Assembly: GCA_041556555.1 (NCBI GenBank) | Contig: JBFFIE010000040.1 | Location: forward strand, 1-20,118 | Direction of reading: 5' to 3' | DNA from: SZUA-592 sp041556555 | Lineage (GTDB): Bacteria > Pseudomonadota > Gammaproteobacteria > Eutrophobiales > Eutrophobiaceae | Length of the DNA stretch: 20,118 nucleotides | In this document: in pieces, positions 15,320 through 20,118 of the stretch | Position numbering within the stretch: the first letter of the stretch is position 1 | Layout: each line of letters opens with the position of its first letter | The notes under the pieces: model-generated | The model's input: only the letters and a program-made list of their open reading frames with translations | What the model was told of the DNA's origin: nothing | Databases searched by the model: none | Position numbers and translations under genes: made by a program

Positions 15320-16639
15320 ATGCACCGACCTCTCGCCAATCTTCTACTATGGTTTTTGGGCCTGTTGCCGGCGGCGATATTTTTATTCACTTCCTCGGCG
15401 GCAGACTGGAATTCCACGGCCGTCGTGCTTAATACGCTGGGCCGGCTCGCCGGCGTGGCGGGACTCAGTTTTATGTTGGTGGCGGCCATATTGAGCAGCC
15501 GTGTTCCCGGTTTTGACAAATTGTTCGGTGGGCTTACCAAACTCTGGTCTACCCATCACCATTTGGCGGCCGTATCTTTTTTATTGTTGTTAATACATCC
15601 CGTGTTATTGGCATTTTCCGGCATCACTGTATCCCTCGATGCCGGTGTCAGTATTTTATTTCCCGGCAATAACAGTATTCCGTTTATTCTGGGTTGGTTG
15701 GCCTTAATTGTGATGATGATTTTTTTAGCGCCCAGCTTCGCCTTTTTTGGTGAACCCAATTATCAACGCTGGAAACTCATGCACAGGCTGGCCGGTGTGG
15801 CTTTAGTCTTGGCTTTAGTGCACAGCTTCATGTTGGCCCGGCAGAATTATTTGTGGGAACATATTCTCTGGAGCCTGTATGCGGGCTTAGCCGTGTTGGC
15901 AATACTGTATCGCTGGGGGTTTTCCAAACAATTGTGGTTTGAACGTCACGGCCGTTTGCGTTACCGAGTTGTGGGCATGACTAAACCTTTACCCAGTGTG
16001 GTGGAACTGGAATTACAACCAGAGCAAGAACGATTGGATTACGAATCAGGACAATTTATTTACTTCACCCCCTATGACAAACAACTGCGTGCCGGTTACG
16101 CAGAGGAGCATCCCTACACAATATCTTCTCCACCCAGCGAATCAAATTTGCGCGTGGCGGTAAAAGATTTGGGCGATGCCAGCCGTGCCTTGCAGTCCAT
16201 TCAATTCGGCAGTCAAGTACAGGTGGAGGGTCCCTATGGTGCGTTTTTCCCCAGCACTTACAATAAGGACGGCGAACTGTGGATTGCTGGCGGCATCGGA
16301 ATTACTCCATTCTTAAGCAGGGCACGGCACTTTGCCAGTAAAGAGAGCGAAGTGAATGTGCATTGCATCTTGTGTGTACAGGATGAAGCGCGGGCTCTGT
16401 ATCGTGACGAATTACAGGCTATCGCCGAAGATCTGCCGGGTTTCAAAGTTACCATGCACTACTTTTATCGCGAAGGGCCTATCACAGCGGACTTTGTGCA
16501 AGCCCATTGTCCAGACTTTACTAAGCGCAACTGTTATGTGTGCGGACCTAAGGCCATGCAAACGTGCGTGCAAAAATTTCTGCGCTCTGCTGGTGTGCCG
16601 AAAAAACGCATTCATACTGAGGAGTTTAATTTACTATGA
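15320..16639 (+). CDS. NOX/ferric-reductase-like transmembrane flavocytochrome b
   Basis: 439 residues. The N-terminal half is a ferric-reductase-like transmembrane domain with six or so helices; two His pairs, H79 (or H80)/H93 and H155/H168, have the spacing (about 13 and 12 residues between) that binds two stacked b haems in FRE/NOX proteins. The C-terminal half is a ferredoxin-NADP reductase module: FAD motif HPYTISS (264-270), NAD(P) motif GGIGITP (324-330) and CGP (408-410). Electrons would pass from cytoplasmic NAD(P)H through FAD and the haems to the periplasmic face. Its stop overlaps the start of the cytochrome b5 gene (ATGA). It could reduce the b5 protein, iron or oxygen; the acceptor is unknown. 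Codon use differs from neighbours. Confidence 0.88.
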   Translation: MHRPLANLLLWFLGLLPAAIFLFTSSAADWNSTAVVLNTLGRLAGVAGLSFMLVAAILSSRVPGFDKLFGGLTKLWSTHHHLAAVSFLLLLIHPVLLAFSGITVSLDAGVSILFPGNNSIPFILGWLALIVMMIFLAPSFAFFGEPNYQRWKLMHRLAGVALVLALVHSFMLARQNYLWEHILWSLYAGLAVLAILYRWGFSKQLWFERHGRLRYRVVGMTKPLPSVVELELQPEQERLDYESGQFIYFTPYDKQLRAGYAEEHPYTISSPPSESNLRVAVKDLGDASRALQSIQFGSQVQVEGPYGAFFPSTYNKDGELWIAGGIGITPFLSRARHFASKESEVNVHCILCVQDEARALYRDELQAIAEDLPGFKVTMHYFYREGPITADFVQAHCPDFTKRNCYVCGPKAMQTCVQKFLRSAGVPKKRIHTEEFNLL

Positions 16640-16986
16640 AAAAACTATGCTTTTCCGCTTTTATTGCTTTTTGGTCCAGCATCGCCACCATGGTTGCCAT
16701 TCAAGTCCTTGCCGATCAAAATGAAGGAGCAGAAACCAGTGAAAAAACCTATACCTTGGCTGAAGTAGCGGAACACGACACCAAAAATGATTGTTGGATG
16801 GTGATTGAAAACAAAGTCTACGATTTTACCGCTTATTTATTAAAACACCCTGCAGGACCCGGCACCATGATACCTTGGTGCGGTCTCGAGGCAACCGAAG
16901 CCATGCGCAACAAAGGATACGGCGTCGACCATAGCGATTTTGCCTGGCGACAAATGGAAAAATATTTTATCGGGACCCTGAAATAG
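16636..16986 (+). CDS. Exported cytochrome b5-like haem protein
   Basis: 116 residues with a signal peptide (about residues 1-26, cleavage near VLA-DQ) followed by one cytochrome b5 domain. YTLAEVAEHDTKNDCWMVI and NKVYDFTAYLLKHPAG are typical; predicted haem ligands are His71 in HPAG (usually HPGG) and His99 in VDHSDFAW. Cys53 and Cys82 could form a disulfide in the periplasm. Soluble bacterial b5-type cytochromes are known from purple sulfur bacteria. The four-base overlap with the flavocytochrome gene implies coupled translation and a shared pathway. No membrane anchor is seen in the mature part. Confidence 0.9.
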   Translation: MKKLCFSAFIAFWSSIATMVAIQVLADQNEGAETSEKTYTLAEVAEHDTKNDCWMVIENKVYDFTAYLLKHPAGPGTMIPWCGLEATEAMRNKGYGVDHSDFAWRQMEKYFIGTLK

Positions 16987-17026
16987 ATTATTCTAATCAA
17001 CAATAAAATTGCTTATATGTTATTAA

Positions 17027-17182
17027 TTTGTCAGTGGCAAGCACCCGGCGTGTGCGGCAGGAACACCGCTGTATGTCTTACAGGGGGTGGGAGGATGGAA
17101 CACTGTCGAGATGGCGCGCAAGTATCCGCATCTTTCATCTAACCTGGGCGAAAGCGACCAAGCTGTAAAGATACTACGATAG
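17027..17182 (+). pseudogene. Tyrosine recombinase (phage-type integrase) C-terminal remnant
   Basis: Reading frame after the TAA at 17024-17026 gives AGTPLYVLQGVGGWNTVEMA then RKYPHLSS, the unmistakable end of a phage-type integrase: the GTPLYVLQ.(L)GGW box (W in the catalytic His/Trp position) and the Tyr nucleophile (codon 17123-17125) in KYPHLS. The catalytic Arg-His-x-x-Arg part and the whole N-terminal half are missing and no start remains. The frame runs into the duplicated soxZ tail (NLGESDQAVKILR) and stops at the same TAG as soxZ. Too short to appear as a normal gene. Confidence 0.85.
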
Positions 17183-17234
17183 AAAACCAGGAAATGAATG
17201 GTGGGTCGTGAAGGATTCGAACCTTCGACCAACT
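17140..17234. repeat. Direct repeat, right copy (soxZ-like tail + tRNA-Lys)
   Basis: Pairs with 15181-15275. The soxZ-like tail here carries six changes relative to soxZ and would read NLGESDQAVKILR instead of NLGESDEAVKELR; the 46 bp from the stop codon into the tRNA T arm are identical. It lies between the integrase remnant and the intact tRNA-Lys. Confidence 0.9.
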
Positions 17235-17274
17235 GGTTAAAAGCCAGCTGCTCTACCAACTGAGCTAACGACCC
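17199..17274 (-). tRNA. tRNA-Lys (anticodon UUU)
   Basis: 76 nt including an encoded CCA (17199-17201). Acceptor arm GGGTCGT/ACGACCC, D arm with AGCTCAGTTGGTAGAGC, anticodon stem CTGG/CCAG with loop CTTTTAA and anticodon TTT at 17241-17239, and T arm with GGTTCGAATCC. All arms pair as expected. The gene points toward soxZ, and its 3' half is the target site of the adjacent insert; integration has left the tRNA intact. Confidence 0.97.
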
Positions 17275-17313
17275 ATTTTCAGTGTTCTGGCGGCCGCCAA
17301 AAATAAAGCGGCG

Positions 17314-17341
17314 ATGATACCGAAGATTTCCAATATGGCAA
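17314..17341 (-). promoter_or_regulatory. Probable tRNA-Lys promoter
   Basis: On the - strand, TTGCCA (17341-17336) and TATCAT (17319-17314) are separated by 16 bp, with transcription expected near 17307, about 33 nt before the tRNA. The bases just after the -10 are GC-rich (CGCCGC), as in stringently controlled stable-RNA promoters. A perfect TGGCGGCCGCCA palindrome sits in the leader at 17288-17299. Confidence 0.5.
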
Positions 17342-17461
17342 CCTCCGCTCCCCTGAATCCGGATTTTCCTGTCACCGGGGAGGGTTTTGACCCATAAATG
17401 CTTGATTTTATCTGCAGTCGCCCCTATTTTCTCCGCCATTCCCAAGAACTGAGGGTTTGCC

Positions 17462-17812
17462 GTGCCAATCTACGAATATCAATGCGCCAGTTGCGGTGTA
17501 CGACTGGAAAAACTCCAGAAAGTCAGTGACGCGCCATTAACCCAATGCCCCTCCTGCGATAAGCCAGCATTGCAAAAGCTGGTATCCGCGGCTGCCTTCC
17601 ATCTTAAGGGCAGCGGTTGGTACGTAACGGATTTCAAGGACAAGCCCCAAACCAAGGATTCAAAGGATAAAGCCGATGGCAAATCCGCCCAGCCTGCCGA
17701 AACCGCGAAAACCGGGAGCGGTACTGACACAAAAACAGGCACTGATAATGCCGCTACAACCGTCGGCAAGGAAAAGTCCAGTGAAAAAACCGCCAAAGTT
17801 GAAAAGTCATGA
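17462..17812 (+). CDS. FmdB-family zinc-ribbon protein
   Basis: 116 residues from a GTG start, fixed by the family N terminus MPIYEYQCASCG. Two CxxC pairs (C8/C11 and C29/C32 in QCPSCD) form a single zinc ribbon, followed by a short conserved segment (FHLKGSGWYVTD). The last ~55 residues are a low-complexity Lys/Thr/Ala/Asp tail. The family is annotated as putative regulatory protein; its role is unknown. Its stop overlaps the DUF502 start (ATGA), and FmdB-DUF502-aspS is a common gammaproteobacterial order. Confidence 0.92.
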   Translation: MPIYEYQCASCGVRLEKLQKVSDAPLTQCPSCDKPALQKLVSAAAFHLKGSGWYVTDFKDKPQTKDSKDKADGKSAQPAETAKTGSGTDTKTGTDNAATTVGKEKSSEKTAKVEKS

Positions 17813-18447
17813 TGCATAACTTACGTAAATACCTCATCGCCGGCTTGCTGGTATGGTTGCCACTGGCGGCGACCGTGGTCGTTATCCGGCTTTTGATCAA
17901 TCTCTTGAACAGGACCATCCTGCTGATTCCGCCGGAGTTTCGTCCGGAAACAGTATTAGGCTTTTCCATTCCCGGTTTTGGGATCATTGTCGGTATCTTT
18001 ATTCTCCTCATTACCGGTATGTTTGCGGCCAACCTGTTTGGCCGGCGAATGGTGAATCTCTGGGAATCGATCCTAGGACGCATTCCACTGGTCCGAACAA
18101 TCTACACCAGTGTCAAGCAGGTACTGGAAACCTTTTTTGGTTCAGACAGCCGGCCCTTCCGCAAGGTGGTGCTGGTGGAATACCCGAAAGAAGACGTCTG
18201 GTGCCTCGGCTTCCTGTCCAATAAGGGCCTGGAAAAGGCCTGTGAAAAATCCGGCCGCAACCTGGTCTCTGTTTTCGTGCCCACCACACCCAATCCGACC
18301 TCCGGGTTCATCGTCATGTATCCGGAAGAAAGTGTGACTGAACTCGACATGACCGTGGAAGAAGCCTTCAAATACATCATTTCCTTGGGCGTTGTCATCA
18401 AGCCAGAAGCCAAGGATAAGCTTGCGCAAACTACGGCTGGCTCGTAA
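17809..18447 (+). CDS. DUF502 inner-membrane protein
   Basis: 212 residues; two hydrophobic helices (about 8-30 and 50-75) precede a conserved soluble part with GRIPLVRTIYTSVKQV, FRKVVLVEYP and FVPTTPNPTSGF, which define DUF502. Function unknown; plant relatives (COV proteins) are membrane trafficking-linked. Two ATGs (17809 and 17812) are possible; the first overlaps the fmdB stop. aspS starts 51 bp downstream. Confidence 0.92.
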   Translation: MMHNLRKYLIAGLLVWLPLAATVVVIRLLINLLNRTILLIPPEFRPETVLGFSIPGFGIIVGIFILLITGMFAANLFGRRMVNLWESILGRIPLVRTIYTSVKQVLETFFGSDSRPFRKVVLVEYPKEDVWCLGFLSNKGLEKACEKSGRNLVSVFVPTTPNPTSGFIVMYPEESVTELDMTVEEAFKYIISLGVVIKPEAKDKLAQTTAGS

Positions 18448-18478
18448 TATGCCGCCTTTTGTTCCGGCAGGAGACTAG

Positions 18479-18491
18479 CTCGCCAGGCGAG
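18479..18491 (+). promoter_or_regulatory. Hairpin in the aspS leader
   Basis: CTCGC-CAG-GCGAG lies 7 nt before the aspS ATG. The best Shine-Dalgarno (GGAG, 18470-18473) is 25 nt from the ATG, too far unless the hairpin brings it closer. A small translational control element is possible but not established. Confidence 0.25.
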
Positions 18492-18498
18492 ACAGGCC

Positions 18499-20118
18499 AT
18501 GCGCACACATTATTGCGGACATCTCAATACTTCCCATCTCGACGACCAGGTTGAACTCTGCGGCTGGGTTCAAAGGCGCAGGGACCATGGCGGTGTAATC
18601 TTCATCGATTTGCGTGATCGCTACGGCGTAGCCCAGATTGTCTTCGATCCGGACCGTCCGGAACCTTTTGCGATCGCAGACTCCGTCCGTAACGAATTTG
18701 TCCTGCGCATCAACGGCAAGGTCAGGCGGCGTCCCGAAGGCACCGTGAACAAGGACCTGGCCACCGGTGAGGTCGAAGTGCTTGGCCACGAGATCCAGAT
18801 CTTAAATCGTGCCAAAACCCCGCCCTTCCAGCTGGATGATGAGCATGTCGCAGACGATACCCGGTTGCGTTACCGCTACATTGACCTGCGCCGTCCCGAG
18901 ATGCAGGCCAACATGCGCCTGCGGGCAAAGGTTGCCGGCATCATGCGACATTATCTTGGCGACAGGGGCTTTCTGGAAATTGAAACACCGATGCTGACCA
19001 AGGCCACGCCGGAAGGCGCCCGGGATTACCTGGTACCAAGCCGCACGCAACCCGGTAACTTCTTTGCCCTGCCGCAGTCACCACAATTGTTCAAACAAAT
19101 CCTGATGATGTCCGGCATGGATCGCTATTACCAGATCGTTCGTTGCTTCCGGGACGAAGACCTGCGCGCCGATCGGCAACCGGAATTCACTCAGCTCGAT
19201 ATCGAGACCTCCTTTATGGACGAGGAAGGAATCATGATGATCATGGAAGAGATGATCATTACCCTGTTCCGTGAGGGGATCGGTGTTGACTTACCCACAC
19301 CATTTCCGCGCATGACCTATGCAGAGGCCCTGCAACGCTTCGGCACCGATCGACCGGACTTGCGTAACCCGCTGGAACTGACCGATGTTTCGGATCTGAT
19401 GCAGGATGTCGAGTTCAAGGTCTTTGCCGGCCCGGCAAAAATGGAAAACGGCCGGGTCGCCGCACTCAATGTGCCCAATGGCGGCAAGTTGTCCCGCAAG
19501 GAAATCGATGACTACACGGACTTTGTCGGCAATTACGGTGCCAAGGGCCTGGCCTATATTAAAGTCAATGACCTCGGTAGTGGCCGTGAGGGCTTGCAGT
19601 CACCTATCCTCAAGTTCCTGCCGGACGAGGTGATCCAGAACATACTGGAACGCACCGGAACAAAAAACGGCGACCTGATCTTTTTCGGTGCCGACAAGAA
19701 CCAGATTGTCAACGATGCACTGGGTTCCTTGCGTAACCGCCTGGCCGTGGATCTCGGCCTGCTGCACAGCGAGTGGCAACCGTTGTGGATCATCGACTTC
19801 CCGATGTTCGAATATAACGAAGATGAAAAACGTTGGGACTCGCTGCACCACCCCTTCACCGCACCCCGTACCGAAGACCCGGCCAAGATACAATTGGAAC
19901 CCGCGCAGTGCCTGTCCCGTGCCTACGACCTGGTATTGAATGGCGTCGAACTGGGTGGGGGTTCCATCCGTATCCATAAGCCCGATATGCAACTGGCTGT
20001 GCTCAGTCTGCTTGGCATTAATGCCGAAGAGGCCGAGGAGAAATTTGGCTTCCTGCTGACTGCGTTGGACTACGGCTGCCCACCACATGGCGGTATTGCC
20101 TTTGGTCTCGACCGCTTG
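18499..20118 (+). CDS. aspS: Aspartate--tRNA ligase, 3' end outside window; predicted non-discriminating
   Basis: Class II synthetase; 540 of about 590 residues are present and the frame is open to the last base. The start MRTHYCGHL is the standard one. The OB-fold anticodon domain comes first, then class II motifs: motif 2 in FRDEDLRADRQPEFTQLD and motif 3 beginning at GIAFGLDRL at the window edge. Residues His30 and Gly81 correspond to His31/Gly82 of the Pseudomonas non-discriminating enzyme, rather than Leu/Lys of E. coli, so it probably also charges tRNA-Asn with Asp for later amidation by GatCAB. Confidence 0.96.
   Translation, partial: MRTHYCGHLNTSHLDDQVELCGWVQRRRDHGGVIFIDLRDRYGVAQIVFDPDRPEPFAIADSVRNEFVLRINGKVRRRPEGTVNKDLATGEVEVLGHEIQILNRAKTPPFQLDDEHVADDTRLRYRYIDLRRPEMQANMRLRAKVAGIMRHYLGDRGFLEIETPMLTKATPEGARDYLVPSRTQPGNFFALPQSPQLFKQILMMSGMDRYYQIVRCFRDEDLRADRQPEFTQLDIETSFMDEEGIMMIMEEMIITLFREGIGVDLPTPFPRMTYAEALQRFGTDRPDLRNPLELTDVSDLMQDVEFKVFAGPAKMENGRVAALNVPNGGKLSRKEIDDYTDFVGNYGAKGLAYIKVNDLGSGREGLQSPILKFLPDEVIQNILERTGTKNGDLIFFGADKNQIVNDALGSLRNRLAVDLGLLHSEWQPLWIIDFPMFEYNEDEKRWDSLHHPFTAPRTEDPAKIQLEPAQCLSRAYDLVLNGVELGGGSIRIHKPDMQLAVLSLLGINAEEAEEKFGFLLTALDYGCPPHGGIAFGLDRL

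Larger units (their letters stand above)
15221..17225. mobile_element. Decayed tRNA-Lys-targeting integrative element carrying a redox pair
   Basis: Bounded by 46-bp identical direct repeats (15221-15266 and 17180-17225) covering the soxZ stop to the tRNA T arm. An intact tRNA-Lys remains only at the right end. Inside are a NOX/ferric-reductase-like gene, a cytochrome b5-type gene and a fragment of a tyrosine integrase next to the right repeat. Cargo genes use TTG/TTA leucine codons far more than the CTG-rich flanks, consistent with transfer. No mobilisation genes or complete integrase remain. Interpretation as an integrated element is inference from these observations; a segmental duplication is the alternative. 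Confidence 0.75.

Noticed and set aside
17288..17299. Perfect palindrome TGGCGGCCGCCA as a terminator
   Set aside because: No T tract follows it on either strand in the right place; it sits in the tRNA leader, where a terminator would be unexpected.
17023..17445. 140-codon frame on the - strand spanning the tRNA-Lys region
   Set aside because: Its middle (AQLVEQLAFNQLVEGSNPS) is simply the translated tRNA gene, a classic false protein, and the rest overlaps the integrase remnant and repeat.
1..20118. CRISPR arrays, complete insertion sequences, rRNA genes
   Set aside because: No regularly spaced repeats, no transposase and no rRNA sequence seen on either strand.

Overview
The window is a chromosomal stretch of a gammaproteobacterium, very probably a sulfur-oxidising chemolithotroph. 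The gene orders leuS-lptE-holA-proA-nadD-rsfS-rlmH and fmdB-like/DUF502/aspS are typical of Gammaproteobacteria. soxYZ points to thiosulfate/sulfur oxidation. A membrane pyrophosphatase next to a PPi-type phosphofructokinase fits the pyrophosphate-based sugar-phosphate metabolism described in autotrophic sulfur oxidisers and methanotrophs. Species cannot be named from sequence alone.

Layout. (1) 1-5793: housekeeping cluster on the + strand: leuS 3' part, lptE, holA, proA, nadD, rsfS, rlmH, with very short gaps. (2) 5794-8246: an AT-richer accessory stretch in place of the usual mrdA/mrdB: a small SAM methyltransferase, an exported DUF4124 protein on the - strand, a long gene-poor gap, and a minimal K+ channel-like protein. 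(3) 8247-9268: maf, with a convergent exported hypothetical overlapping its end. (4) 9367-12812: hppA with a clear sigma70-like promoter, convergent with a PPi-phosphofructokinase; both end at one perfect bidirectional terminator. (5) 12991-15223: a BepA-like M48 peptidase followed by soxY and soxZ as one operon. (6) 15221-17225: a small integrated element, described below. (7) 17199-20118: tRNA-Lys(UUU) on the - strand, then FmdB-like zinc ribbon, DUF502 membrane protein and aspS (cut by the window end).

The most unusual part is the ~2 kb insert between soxZ and tRNA-Lys. It is bounded by two direct copies of a ~95 bp segment made of the soxZ tail, the 16-bp spacer and the 3' half of tRNA-Lys; 46 bp are identical. 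Just inside the tRNA-proximal copy is an unannotated remnant of a tyrosine integrase C terminus, retaining the Tyr nucleophile region, whose reading frame runs directly into the duplicated soxZ tail. The cargo is a two-gene, translationally coupled redox module: a NOX/ferric-reductase-like flavocytochrome and an exported cytochrome b5-type protein. This looks like a decayed tRNA-targeting integrative element that delivered a transmembrane electron-transfer pair beside the sox genes.

How the genes fit together: Sox proteins, HppA and PPi-PFK suggest an energy-thrifty lithotroph that stores or recycles PPi; the inserted redox pair could move NAD(P)H electrons across the inner membrane to a periplasmic haem carrier. 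The functional links are inference; the gene identities rest on recognisable motifs.
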